DNA from: Kingdonia uniflora
Lineage: Eukaryota > Streptophyta > Magnoliopsida > Ranunculales > Circaeasteraceae
Reading direction: 5' to 3'
Assembly (NCBI GenBank): GCA_014058105.1
Contig: JACGCM010002742.1
Span: 62,001 to 126,000, forward strand
DNA length: 64,000 bases
Of the stretch, positions 37,300 to 50,865 are shown piece by piece. The notes under the pieces were generated by a model that saw only the letters and a list, made by a program, of their open reading frames with translations, did no database searches and was not told the DNA's origin. Position numbers and translations under genes: made by a program. Numbering within the stretch: position 1 is the stretch's first letter; each line of letters opens with the position of its first letter.

Positions 37300-40266
37300 A
37301 CAACTCGTTTGGCTGGTTAGATAGTTTCGAACAGTATTTTCTCGTCCTAAAACATGCTAGGATTATTTCCAAATGAATCTCTATACTCCCTGTGTGAATT
37401 TTCGACCGGTACGGATTTCGTACCTCTCGGATGATTTAGATCGCAATTCGGAGAAGCTTGGTTACCGGCAACTCGTTTGAGAGTTTGTATCATTTCTAAA
37501 AGTCTCTTCACGGCTGACATCATGCTAGGATTGTTCCCAAATGAGTCGCATTATTACCTGAGTGACTTTTCGACTGGTACGGATTTCGTACCTCTCCGAT
37601 GCTATATATCTCAATACGGAGAAGCTTGGCTACCGACAACACGTTTGGTTGGCTAGATCATTTCTAAGATTATTTTCTCGCCCGAAGTCATGCTAGGATT
37701 CTTCCCAAATGAATCGCAATACTCCCGGTGTAAATTTTTGACCGGTACGGATTTCATACCTCTTCGGTGCTTTAGATCGCAATTCGGAGAAGCTTGGCTA
37801 CTGGCAACTCGTTTGAGTGGATGGATCATTTCTAAAAGTTTCTCATTGCCCGACAGCATCCTAGGATCGTTCCCAAATGAATCGCAATAATCCTGGACTA
37901 AGTTTTTGACCGGTACGTATTTCGTATCACTACGATGCTTTAGGTCGCAATTCGGAGAAGCATGGCAACCGGCAACTTGTTTGAGAGGTTGGATCATTTC
38001 AAAGAGATTTATCTCGCCTGAAAACATGCTAGGATTGTTCCCTAATGAATCGCAATTCTCCCTGTGTAACTTTTAGATCGGCACGGATTTCGGACCTCTC
38101 CGATGCTATAGATCACAATTCGGAGAAGCTTGGATACCGACAACTCGTTTGGTTGGTTAGATCGTTTCTAAGAGTATCCACACGCCCGAAAACATGCTAT
38201 GATTGTTTCCAAATGAATCTGTATACTCCCTGAGTAAATTTTTGACCGGTATGGATTTCGTACCTCTCCGATGCTTTAGATCGCAATTTGGAGAAGCTAA
38301 CCAACAAGAAGCTCGTTTGTAAGGTGGGATCATTTCTAAGATAATCTTCTCGTCCGACAGCATGCTACGATTGTTCCCAAATTAATCGGAATACTCCTGT
38401 TATGAAATTTAGACCGGTATGGAATTCAAACCTCTCCGATTTTTAGATCGCAATTCGGAGAAGCTTGGCTTCCGGCAACTCGTTTGAGAAGTTGTTTCAT
38501 TGCTAAAAGTTTCTTCACGGCCGACAACATGCTAAGAATTTTGCCAAATGAATCGCAATACTTCTGGTGTGAATTTTCGGATAAGCTTGGCTACCAGCAA
38601 CTCCTTTGAGAGGATGAATCCTTTCTAAGAGGTTCTTATTGCCCGACAACATCCTAGGAGTGTTCTCAAATGTATCGAAATACTTCCGGTGTGAATTTTT
38701 GACCGGTAAGGAATTCGAACCACTACGATGCTTTAGATCGCAATTCGGAAAAGCTTGGCTCCCGGAAAGTTGTTTGAGAGGTTGGATCATTTCAATGAAA
38801 TTTATCTCGCCCAACAACATGCTAGGATTGTTCCCTAATGTATCGAAATATTCCAAAAGTAAAATTTCGAACGGTACGGATTTCGTACCTCTACGATGCT
38901 TTAGATCGCAAATCAAAAATGTTTGGCTACCTGCAACTAGTTAGTGAGGTTGGATCATTTCTAAGTGTTCTTTCATGCCCGGCAACATGCTTGGATTGTT
39001 CCCAAATGAATCGCAATACTCCCTGTCTGACTTTTTGACCGGTACAGATTTCGTACCTTTCCGATGCTATATATCACAATTTGGAGAAGCTTTGCTGCCG
39101 ACAAATCGTTTGGCTGGAAAGATCGTTTCTTAGAGTTTCTTCTCGCCCGAAAACATGCAAGGATTGTTTCCAAATGAATTTCTATACTCCATGTGTGACT
39201 TTTCGACCGTTACGGATTTTGTACCTCTTCGATGCTTTAGATGCAATTCTGAGAAGCTTGGCTACCGGCAACTCGTTTGAGAGGTTGTAATGTTTCTAAA
39301 AGTTTCTTCACGGCCGACATCATGCAAGGATTCTTCCCAAATGAATCGCAATACTCCCAGTGTGAATTTTTGACCGGCACGGATTTCGTACCTCTCCGGT
39401 GCTTTAGATCGCAATTCGGTGAAGCTTGGCTTCCGACAACTCCATTGAGAGGATGGATAATTTCTAAGAGTTTCTTATTGCCCGACAAAATCCAAGGAAT
39501 GTTCCCAAATGAATCGCAATATTCCCGAAGTGAATTTTTGACAGGTACGGGTCTCTTAACACTCCGATGCTTTAGATAGCAATTCGAAGAAGCTTGGCTA
39601 CTGGCAACTTGTTTAAGAAGTTGGATAATTTCAAAGAGATCTATCTCACCCGATAACATGCTTGGATTGTTCCCTAAAGTATCGAAATATTCCAATGGTA
39701 AAATTTCGACCGGTACGAATTTCGTACCTCTACGATGCTTTAGATCGCAATTATGAGATTTTTGGCTACCAGCAACTAGGTAGTAAGGTTGGATCGGTTT
39801 TAAGAGTTCATTCACGCCTGACAACCTGCTAGGATTGTTCCCAAATGATTCGCAATACTCACTGTGTGACTTTTCGACTGGTACGGATTTCGTACCTCAC
39901 CAATGCTATTGATCACAATTCGAAGAAGCTTGACTACCGACAACTCGTTTGGTCGGTTAGATCGCTTCTTAGATTATCTTCTCGCCTGAAAACATGCTAG
40001 GATTGTTTCCAAATGAATCTCTATACTTCCTGGGCGAATTTTTGACCGGTATGGATTTCGTACCTCTCCGATGATTTTGATCACAATTCGGAGAAGTTTG
40101 GCTACCGGCAACTCGTTTGAGAGGTTGTATCGTTTTAAAAAGTTCTTCGCGGCCGACATCGTGCTAGGATTCTTTCCAAATGAATCGCAATACTCCCGGC
40201 GTGAATTTTCGACCGGTGAGGATTTCGTACCTCTCTGGTGCTTTAGATCGCAATTCGGAGAAGCTT
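37300..40266 (+). repeat. Segmental duplication C, copy 2
   Basis: Partner of 15,600-18,775, including one version of the 13-monomer unit (about 38,165-40,266). It lacks one monomer and carries the 38,576 deletion relative to the partner. F markers at 38,939 and 39,778 keep the 839-bp spacing. Confidence 0.78.
38574..38582 (+). repeat. About 45-bp deletion between TTCG repeats
   Basis: GAATTTTCGGATAAGC joins the TTCG before ACCGGT to the TTCG of CAATTCGGATAAGC. The dyad and start of the monomer are lost. The partner near 17,040-17,085 retains the segment. Confidence 0.8.
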
Positions 40267-41390
40267 GTCTACCGGCAACTCGTTTTAGAGGATGAATCAT
40301 TTCTAAGAGTTTCTTATTTCCCGACAATATCCATGGATTGTTCCCAATTGTATCGCAATACTCCCGGTGTGAGTTTTTGACCGGTACGGATATCGTACCA
40401 CTCTTATGCTTTAGATCGCAATTCGGAGAAGCTTGGCCACCGGCAACTTTTTGGAGAGGTTGGATCATTTCAAAGAAATTTATTTCGTACGACCTCCTGC
40501 AAGGATTGTTCCCCAATGAATCAAAATATTCCAAAGGTGAAATATCGACCAGTACGGATTTCGTACCTATACGATGCTTTAGATCGCAATTTCGAGATGT
40601 TTGGCTACCAGGAACTAGTTATTGAGGTTGGGACGTTTCTAAGAGTTCCTTCACGCCCAACAACATGCTTTGATTGTTCCCAAATGAATCGCAATACTCC
40701 CTGTGTGACTTTTCGGCCGGTACGGATTTCGTACCTCTCCGATGCTATAGATCACAATTCGGAGAAGCTTGGCTACCGACAACTCGTTTGGTTGGTAGGA
40801 TCATTTCTTAGAGTATCTTCTCGCCCGAAAACTTGCTAGGATTGTTTTCCAATGAATCTCTATACTCCCTGAGTGAATTTTTGACCGGTATGGATTTCAT
40901 ACCACTCCGATGCTTTAGATCGCAATTCGGAGAAGTTAAGAAACTGGAAACTCGTTTGTGAGGTTCGATCATTTCTAAAAGTTTCTTCTCGCCTCTCAAC
41001 ATACTACCATTGTTCCCAAATGAGTCACAATAGTCCCGGTATGAAATTTAGACCTGTAGAGAATTCGAACCTTTCAAATTCTTTAGATCGCAATTCGGAG
41101 AAGCTTGGCTACTGGCAACTTGTTTGAGAGGTTGTATCATTTCTAAAAGTTTCATCAAGGCCGATATAATGATAGGATTCTTCCCAAATGAATTGTAATA
41201 CTCCCTGTGTGACTTTTCGACCGGTACGGATTTCGTACCTCTCCGATGCTGTAGATCACAATTCTGAGAAGTTTGGCTACCGACAACTCGTTTGGTTGGT
41301 TAGATCGTTTCTAAGAGTATCTTCTCGCCCGAAAACATGCTAGGATTGTTTTTCTAAATTAATCTCTATACTCCCTATGTGAATTTTCGA
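39940..41390 (+). repeat. Segmental duplication F, copy 2
   Basis: Partner of about 3,400-4,850 with offset 36,536. Its first part also matches 20,655-21,320 (offset 19,313) and 43,900-44,550. The TTATTTCG(C/T)ACGACC E monomer is the clearest shared mark. Confidence 0.72.
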
Positions 41391-42075
41391 CGAGTACGGA
41401 TTACGTACCTTTCTGATGCTTTAGATCGCAATTCAGTGAAACTTGGTTGTCGGCAACTCGCTTGAGAGGTTAGATCAATTCTAACATTTTCTTCCCACCC
41501 GACAACATACTATGATTATTCCCAAATGAATCACAATAATCTCGGTGCAAATTTCAAACCGGTATAGACTTCGAGCCTCATCTATGCTTTAGATCGCAAT
41601 TCGGAGAAGCTTGGCTACAGGCGGCTCGTTTGAGAGGTTGGATCGTTTCTAAGAGTATCTTCTAGCCCGACAACATGTTAGGATTGTTCCCAAATGAATC
41701 GTAATACTCCCTGTGTGACTTTTCGACCGGTACAGATTTCATACCTCTTCGATGCTATAGATCACAATTCGGAGAAGGTTGGCTGCCGACAACTCGTTTG
41801 GTTGGTTAGATCATTTCTTAGAGTATCTTCTCGCCCTTAAACATGCAAGGATTGTTTCCAAATGAATCACTATACTCTTTGAGTGAATTTTTGACCGGTA
41901 TGGATTTTGTCACTCTCCAATGCTTTAGATCGCAATTCAAAGAAGCTAAGAGATTGGAAGCTCATTTTTGAGGTTGGATCATTTCTAAGAGTATCTTGCC
42001 TCACGACAACATGCTACGATTGTTCTGAAATGAATCGCAATACTCCCGGTATTAAATTTAGGCTGGTACGAATTT

Positions 42076-42088
42076 CTAACCTCGCCCG
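42076..42088 (+). repeat. About 100-bp deletion scar
   Basis: CGAATTTCTAACCTCGCCCG joins the start of one monomer (after the dyad) to the CTCGCCCG segment at position 105-112. The overlap is CTC. The scar sits at the left boundary of duplication E, so it may be the join created when that segment was inserted. Confidence 0.75.
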
Positions 42089-44680
42089 AAAACATGCTAT
42101 TATTGTTTCCAAATTAATCTGTATACTCCCTGAGTGAATTTCTGACCGGTATGGATTTCGTACCTCTCCGATGCTTATATCGTAATTTGGAGAATCTAAG
42201 CAACTGGAAGCTCGCTTGTAAGGTAGGATCTTTTCTAAGATTATCTTCTTGTCCGACAACATGCTACGATTGTTCCCAAATTAATCGCAATACTCCCGTT
42301 ATGAAATTTAGACCGATACAAAATTTGAACCTCTCCGATTCTTTAGATCGCAATTCGGAGAAGCTTGGCTTTCGGCAACTCGTTTGGGAGGTTGTATCAT
42401 TGCTAAATGGTTCTTCACGGCTGACATCATGTCAGGATTTCTCCCAAATGAATCGCAATACTCCTGGTGTAAATTTTCGACCGGTACGGATTTCATACCC
42501 CTCCGCTGCTTAGATCACAATTCGGATAAGCTTGGCTACCTGCAACTCTTTTGAGAGGATGAATCATTTCTAAGAGTTTCTTATTGCCCGACAACATCCA
42601 AGGATTGTTCCCAAATGTATCGAAATACTCCCGGTGTGAATTTTTGACCGGTACGGATTTCGTACCACTCCGATGCTTTAAATCACAATTCGGAGAAGCT
42701 TGGCTTCCGGCAACTTGTTTAAGTGGTTGGAACATTTCAATGAAATTTATCTCTCCCAAAAACATGCTAGGATTGTTCCCAAATGTATTAAAATATTCCA
42801 AAAGTAAAATTTCGATCGGTACGGATATCGTACCTCATGATGCTTTAGATCGCAATTATGAAATGCTTGGCTACCTGCAACTAGTTAGTGAGGTTGGATC
42901 ATTTCTAAGAGTTCCTTCATTCCCTACAACATGCTAGGATTGTTCCCAAATGAATCGTAATACTCCCTGTCTGACTTTTCGGCCGGTACGGATTTCGTAC
43001 ATTTTCGATGCTATATATCGCAATTTGGAGAAGCTTGGCTACCGACAAATCGTTTGGTTGGATAGATCGTTTCTTAGAGTATCTTCTCGCCCGAAAACAT
43101 GCTAGGATTGTTTTCAAATGAATCTCTATACTCCATGTGTGACTTTTCGACCGGTACGGATTTCGTACCTCTTCGATGCTTTAGATACAATTCCGAGAAG
43201 CTTGGCTACCGACAACTCGTTTGACAGGTTGTAATGTTTCTAAAAGTTTCTTCACGGCGGACATCATGCTAGAATTCTTCCCAAATGAATCGCAATACTC
43301 CCGGTGTAAATTTTCGACCGGTGCGAATTTCGTACCTCTCCGGTGCTTTAGATCGCAATTCGGAGAAGCTTTTCTTCCGGCAAACCTTTGAGAGGATGGA
43401 TCACTTCTAAGAGTTTCTTATTGCCCGAAAAAATCCAAGGATTGTTCCCAAATGAATCGCAATACTCCCGGAGTGAATTTTTGAGAGGTACGGATTTCAT
43501 AACACTCCGATGCTTTAGATAGCAATTCGGAGAAGCTTGGCTACCGGCAACTTGTTTGAGAGGCTGGATCATTTTAAAGAGATCTATCAACATGCTAGGA
43601 TTGTTCCCTAAAGTATAGAAATATTCCAATGGTAAAATTTTGACCGGTACAGATTTCGTACCTCTACGATCCTTTAGATCGCAATTATGAGATTCTTGGC
43701 TACCCGCAACTAGTTAGTGAGGTTGGATCGTTTCTAAGAGTTCCTTTACGCCCGACAACATGCTAGAATTGTTCCCAAATAAATCACAATACTCATTGTG
43801 TGACTTTTCGACCGGTACGGATTTCGTACCTCTCCGATGCTATAGATCACAATTCGGAGAAGCTTGGCGACCGACAACTCGTTCGGACGGTTAGATTGTT
43901 TCTTAGAGTATCTTCTCGCCCGAAAAAATACTAGGATTGTTTCCAAATGAATCTCTATACTTCCTGGGTGAATTTTTGACCGGTATGGATTTCGTACCTC
44001 TCCGATGATTTAGATCGCAATTCGGAGAAGCTTGGCTACCGGCAACTCGTTTGAGAGGTTGCATCATTTCTAAAAGTTTCTTCACGGCAGACATCATGCT
44101 AGGATTCTTCCCAAATGAATCGCAATACACCCGGCGTGAATTTTCGACCGGTGCGGATTTTGTACCTCTCTGTTGCTTTAAATCGCAATTCGGAGAAGCT
44201 TGTCTACTGGCAACTCGTTTCAGAGTATGAATCATTTCTTAGAGTTTCTTATTGCCCGACAATATCCATGGATTGTTCCCAAATGTATCGCAATACTCCC
44301 GGTGTGAGTTTTTGACCGATACGGATATCGTACCATTCATATGCTTTAGATCGCAATTCGGAGAAGCTTGGCTACCGACAACTTTTTGGAGAGGTTGCAT
44401 CATTTCAAAGAAATTTATTTCGCACGACCACATGCTAGGATTGTTCCCCAATGAATTAAAATAATCCAAAACTGAAATATCGAACAGTACGGATTTCATA
44501 CTTCAACGATGCTTTTGATCGCAATTCTGAGATGCTTGGCTCCTAGCAACTAGTTAGTGAGGTTGGGGCGTTTCTAAAAGTTCCTTCACGCCCGACAACA
44601 AGCTGGGATTGTTCCCAAATGAATCGCAATACTCCCTGAGGGACTTTTCGACCGGTACGGATTTCGTACCTCTACGATGC
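42087..44680 (+). repeat. Segmental duplication E, copy 2
   Basis: Partner of 18,831-21,430. A private 10-bp loss at about 43,588 (GATCTATCAACATGC, without the CTCGCCCGA stretch) helps explain the 829-bp F-marker spacing between 42,883 and 43,712. To the right the array continues as duplication G, not as type I. Confidence 0.78.
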
Positions 44681-46920
44681 TATTGATCACAATTCGGAGA
44701 AGCTTGGCTACCGACAACTCGTTTGGTGGTTAGATCGTTTCTTAGAGTATTTTCTTGCCCGAAAACATGCTAGGATTGCTTTCAAATGAATCTCTATGCT
44801 CCCTGAGTGAATTTCTGACCGGTACGGATTTCGAACCTCTCCGAGGATTTAGATCGCAATTCGGAGAAGCTTGGTTATCGGGAACTGGTTTGAGAGGCTG
44901 TACGGTTTATAAAAGTCTTTTGACGGCCGACATCATGCTAGGTTGTTTCCCAAATGAGTCGCAATACTACCCGTGTGACTTTTCGACCGATTCGGATTTC
45001 GTACCTCTACGAAGCTATAGATCACAATTCTGAGAAGCTTGGCCACCGACAACACGTTTGCTGGTTTGATCGATTCTAAGTGTATTTTCTCGCCCGAAAA
45101 CATGCTAGGATTGTTTCCAAATGAATCTCTGTACTATCTGTGTGAATTTTCGACCGGTACGGATTTCGTACCACTCCGATGCTTTAGATCGCAATTCGGA
45201 GAAGCTTGGATACAGGCAACTCGTTTGAGTGGATGGATCATTTCTAAGAGTTTCTCATTGCTCGACAACATCCTAGGATTTTTCCCAAATGAATTGCAAT
45301 ATTCCCAGAGTAAATTTTAGATCGGTAGGGATTTCGTACCTCTCCGATGCTATAGATCACAATTCGGAAGAGGTTGGCTACCAATAACACGTTTGGTTGG
45401 TTAGATCGTTTCAAAGAGTATCTTCTCGCCCGAAAAAATTCTTGGATTTTTTCAAAATGAATCTCTATACTCCCTGTGTGGATTTTCGACCGGTACGAAT
45501 TTTGTACCTCTCCGATGCTTCCAGCAACTCGTTTGAGAGGTCGGATCACATCTAATAGCTTCTTCTCGCCCGACAACATGCGTGGATTGTACCCAAATAA
45601 ATCGCAATACTCCCGGTGTGAATTTTTGACCGGTACGGATTTTGATCCTCTCAAATGATTTAGATTGTAATTCTGAGAAGCTTGGCTACCGGCAACTGGT
45701 TTGAGAGGTTGGATCTTTTCAGCGAGTTTCTTCTCTCCCGACAACTAGCAGGAATTGTTCTCAAATGAATCGCAATACTCCCGTGGTGAATTTTTGACCG
45801 GTACGGATTTCGTACCTCTCCGATGCTTTAAAATCCATTTCGTAGAAGCTTGCCTAGCGGAACTCGTTTGAGTGGTTGGTTCATTTCTTAGAGTTTTTTC
45901 CCGCCCGAGAATATGCTAGGAATGTTCCCCGATCAATCGCAAAACTCGGTGAGAATTTTAGAACGGTACAGATTTCGTCCCTCCCCGATGCTTAAGATCG
46001 CAATTTGGAGAAGCTTGTCTACCGGCAGCTTTATTAAGAGGATGGACCGTTTCTAAATGTTACTTCTCACCCGAAAACATGCTAGGATTGTCCCCCAATG
46101 AATCGCATTAATCCCGGTGTGAATTTTCAATCGGTACGGATTTCGTACCTCTCCGGTACTTTAGATCGCAATTCGGAGAAGCATGGTAACCGACAATTTT
46201 TTTGAGAGGTTGGATCATTTGTAAGAGATTTATCTCGCCCGACAACATGCTAGGATTGTTTCCTAAAGAATCGAAATATTCCAAAGGTAAAATTTAGACC
46301 GGTACGGATTTCGTACCTCTACGATGCTTTAGATCCCAATTCAGAGATGCTCGGCTACCAGCAACTAATTAGTGAGGTTGGATCGTTACAAAGAGTTCCT
46401 CCACGCCCGACAACATGCTAGAATTGTTCCCAAATGAACCGCAATACCCACTGTGTGACTTTTCCACCAGTACGGATTTCGTACCTCTCCGATATTATAG
46501 ATCACAATTCGGAGAAGTTTGGCTACCGACAACAAGTGTGGTTGGTTTGATCGTTTCTTAGAGTATCTTCTCGCCCGTAAACATGGTAAGATTGTTTCCA
46601 AATGAATCACTATCCTCCCTGGGTGAATTTTTGATCGGTATAGATTTTGTACCTCACCGATGCTTTAGATCGCAATTCGGAGAAGCAAAGAAACTGGAAG
46701 CCCGTTTGCGAGGTTGGATCATTTCTATGAGTATCTTCTCGCCCGACAACATGCTACGATTGTTCCCAATTGAATCGCAATACTTTCGGTATGAAATTTA
46801 GGCCGGTACGGAATTCGAACCTCTCCGATAATTTAGATCGCAATTCGGAGAAGCTTGGCTACCCGGCAACTCGTTTGAGAGAATATATCATTTCTAAAAA
46901 TTTCTTCAAGGCCGACATCA
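43920..46920 (+). repeat. Segmental duplication G, copy 2
   Basis: Partner of 3,420-6,960. It overlaps the end of duplication E because both derive from the same group of E/F/A monomers. It ends near 46,920, where the next segment matches the 30-kb region instead. Confidence 0.72.
45514..45524 (+). repeat. About 33-bp deletion between GCTT repeats
   Basis: CTCCGATGCTTCCAGCAACT fuses the GCTT of GATGCTTT to the GCTT of TTGGCTTCCAGC. The related copies at about 5,525 and 54,058 retain the intervening TTCGATCGCAATTCGG segment and the HindIII site. Confidence 0.8.
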
Positions 46921-49654
46921 TGATTGGATTCTTCCCAAATTAATCGCAATACTCCCGGTGTGAATTTTCGACCGGTACAGATTTCGTACCTTTTCGGTGC
47001 TTTAGATCTGAATTCGGAGAAGCTTGTCTACCGGCAACTTGTTTGAGAAGATAAATCATTTCTAATAGTTTCTTATTGCCCGACAACATCCTAGGATTGT
47101 TCCCAAATGCATCGCAATAATCCCGGTGTGAGTTTTTGACTGGTACGGATATCATAGTACTCCGAAGCATTAGATCGCAATTAAGAGAAGCTTGGCTACC
47201 GGCTACTTGTTTGAGAGGTTGGATAATTTCAAAAAATTTTATCTCGTCTGACAACATGTTAGGATTGTTCCCCAATGAATCGAAATATTCCAAATGTGAA
47301 ATTTCGACCGGTACGGATTTCGTAACTCTATGATGCTTTAGATCGCAATTCTGAGATGCTTGGCAACCAACAACTAGTTAGTGAGGTTGGATTGTTTCTA
47401 AGAGTTCATTCATTCCCGACAACATGCTAGGATTGTTACCAAATGAATCGCAAAACTCCCTGTGTGAGTTTCCGACCGTTACGGATTTCGTACCTCTCCG
47501 ATGCTATAGATCACAATTTGGAGAAGCTTTGCTACCGAAAACTCATTTGGTTGGTTAGATCCTTTCTAAGAGTATCTTCTCTCCCAAAAACATGCTTGGA
47601 TTGTTTCCAAATTAATCTCTATTCTCCATCTATGAATTTTCGGCCGGTACGGATTTCGTACCTCTCCGATGCTTTAGATCGCAATTCGGGGAAGCTTGGC
47701 TACCGACAACTCGTTTAAGAGGTTGAATCGTTTCTAGAAGTTTCTTTATGGCCGACGTTATGCTAGGCTTCTTCCCAAATTAATCGCAATAATCTCGGTG
47801 TGAATTTTCGTCCGGTATGGATTTCGAACCTCTCCGGTGCTTTAGATCGTAATTCGGAGAAGTTTAGCTACCGACAACTCGTTTGAGAGGAAGGATCATT
47901 TCTAAGAGTTTCTTATTGCCCGACAACATCCTAGGACTGTTCCCAAATTAACCGCAATACTCCCGGAGTAAATTTTTGAACGGTACGGATTTCGTACCAC
48001 TCCGATACCATAGATCGCAATTCGGAGAAGCTTGGCTGCCGGCAACTTGTTTGAGAAATTGGATCATTTCAAAGAGATTTATCTCTCCCGACAACATGCT
48101 AAGATTGTTCCCTAAAGCATCGAAATATTCCAAAGGAAAATTTTTGACCAGAACGGATTTCTTACCTCTACGATGCTTTAGATCGCAATTTTGAGGAGCT
48201 TGGCTACCAGCAACTAGTTGGATCATTTCTAAGAGATCTTTCGCGCTCGACAACATGCTTGGATTGTTCCCAAATTAATCGCAATAGTTCCTTTGTGACT
48301 TTTCGACCGGTACGGATTTCGTACCTCTCCGATGCAATAGATCACAATTCGGAGAAGCTTGGCTACCGACAACTCGTTTGGTTGGTTTGTTCGTTTCTAA
48401 GAGTATCTTCTTGCCCAAAAACTTGCTAGTATTGTTTCCAAATGAATCTCTATAATCCCTGACAGAATTATTGACCGGTATGGATTTTGTACCTCTCCAA
48501 TGCTTTATATCGCAATTCGAAAAAGCTAAGCATATGGAAGCTCGTTTGTGAGGATAGATCATTTCAAAGAGTATCTTCTCGCCCGACAACATGCTACGAT
48601 TGTTCCCAAATCAATCGTAATACTCCCGGTTTGAAATTTAGACCGATACGGAATTCGAACCTCTCCGATTCTTTAGATCGCAATTCGGAGAAGCTTGGCT
48701 ACCGGCAACTCGTTTAAGAGGTTGTATCATTTCTAAAAGTTTATTCACGGCCGACATCATGCTAGGAATCTACCCAAATGAATCGCATTAATCCCGGTGT
48801 GAATTTTCGACCGGTACGGATTTCGTACCTTTTCAGTGCTTTAGATCGCAATTTGGGGAAGCTTGGCTTCCGACAACTTGTTTGAGAGGTTACATCATTT
48901 CAAAGAGATTTATCTCGCCCGTCAACATGCTAGGATTGTTCCCTAAAGAATCGAAATATTCTAATGGTAAAGTTTAGACAGGTACGAATTTTGTACCTCT
49001 ACGATGCTTTAGATCGCAATTCAGAGATGCTTGGCTACCAGCAACTAGTTAGTAAGGTTTGATCGTTTCTTAGAGTTCCTTCACGCCCGACAACATGCTA
49101 GGATTGTTCCCAAATGAACCGCAATACTCACTGTGTAAGTTTCGACCGGTACGGATTTTGAACCTCTCCGATGCTATAGATCACAATTCGGAGAAGCTTG
49201 GCTACCGACAACTCGTTTGGTTGGTTAGATCATTTCTTAAAGTATCTTCTCGCCCGTAAACATACGTGGATTGTTTGCAAATGGATCTCTATACTCCATG
49301 AATAAATTTTTGACCGGTATGGATTTCGTACCTCTCCGATAATTTAGATCGCAATTCGGAGAAGCTAAGAAGCTAGAAGTCCGTATGTGAGGTTTGATCA
49401 TTTCTAAGAGTATCATCACGCTCGATAACATGCTACGATTGTTCCCATATTAATCGCAATACTCCCGGTATGAAATTTAGGCCGGTATGGAATTCGAACC
49501 TCTCCTCCGATACTTTAGATCGCAATTCGGAGAAGCTTGGCTACCCGGCAACTCGTTTGAGAGGTTGTATCATTTTTAAAAGTTTCTTCACGGCCGACAT
49601 CATGCTAGGTTTCTTCCCAAATGAATCGCAATACTCCCGGTGTGAATTTTTGAC

Positions 49655-49690
49655 CGGTAAGGATTTAGTACCACTCCGATAGATCGCAAT
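49655..49690 (+). repeat. Chimeric monomer marking loss of one repeat
   Basis: The start of a C/D-type monomer is followed by the CCACTCCGAT of the next kind and a 6-bp gap before AGATCGCAATTC. Relative to 32,640-32,860, one complete D monomer is absent. This is the expected product of unequal exchange in register. Confidence 0.7.
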
Positions 49691-50857
49691 TCGGAGAAAC
49701 TTGGCTACCGGCAGCTTGTTCGAGAGGTTGGATCATTTCAAAAAATTTTATCTCCCCCGACAACATGCCAGAATTGTTCCCCAATGAATCGAAATATTCC
49801 AAAGGTGAAATTCCGACCGGTACGGATTTCGTAACTCTACGATGCTTTAGATCGTAATTCTGAGATGGTTGTCTACCATAAACTAGTTAGTGAGGTTGGA
49901 TCATTTCTATGAGTTCCTTCATGCCCCACAACGTGCTAGGATTACTCCCAAATGAATCACAATACTCACTGTGTGGCTTTTCGACCGGTACGGATTTCGT
50001 ACCTCTCCGATGCTATAGATCACAATTCGGAGAAGCTTTGCTACCGACAGCTCGTTTGGTTGGTTAGGTCGTTTCTTAGAGTATCTTCTCGCCCGAAAAC
50101 ATTCTAGGATTGTTTCCAAATGAATCTATATACTCCCTGAGTGAATTTTTGACTGGTATGTATTTCGTACCTCTCCGATGCTTTAGATCGCAATTCGGAG
50201 AAGCTAAGAAACTGGAAGCTCGTTTGGGAGGTTGGATAAGCTCAAAGAGTATCTTCTCGCCCCGATAACATGCTACGATTGTTCCCAAATGAATCGCAAT
50301 AATCCCGGTATGAAATTTAGGCCGGTAAGGAATTCGAACCTCTCCGATTCTTTAGATCGCAATTCGGTGAAGCTTGGCTATCGGCAACTCGTTTGAGAGG
50401 ATGAATCATTTCTAAGAGTTTTTTATCGCCCGACAATATCCTAGGATTGTTCCCAAATGTATCGCTATACTCCCGGTGAGAATTTTTGAACGGTGCAGAT
50501 TTCGTACCACTCCGATGCTTTAGATCGCAATTCGGAAAAGCTTGGTTACCGGCAACTTGTTTGAGCGGTTGGATCATTTCAAAGAAATTTATGTCGCCCA
50601 AGAACATGCTAGGATTGTTCCCCAATGTATCAAAATATTCCATAAGTAAAATTTTGACCGGTACGGATTTCGTACCTCTACGATACTTTAGATCGCAATT
50701 CTGAAATTTTTGGCTACCTGCAAGTAGTTTGTGAGGTTGGATCGTTTCTAAGAGTTCCTCCACGCCCGACAACATGCTAGGATTGTTCCCAAATGAACCA
50801 CAATACTCACTGTGTGACTTTTCGACCGTTACGGATTTCGTACCTCTCCGATGTTAT

Positions 50858-50865
50858 AGATCTTC
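50858..50865 (+). repeat. 64-bp deletion scar, copy 2 of 3
   Basis: Same TATAGATC/TTCCCGCCCG fusion as at 34,027. F-marker spacing across it is 607 (50,726 to 51,333). Confidence 0.85.

Noticed and set aside
39237..39824. Long open reading frame (195 codons, minus strand), one of many of 60-195 codons on both strands
   Set aside because: The translation is a tandem repeat of the monomer (56 codons per 168 bp). A frame that is open in one monomer stays open in the next. Similar frames exist on both strands and in several frames at once. Starts and stops fall at arbitrary monomer positions, and there is no conserved protein motif or gene-like context.
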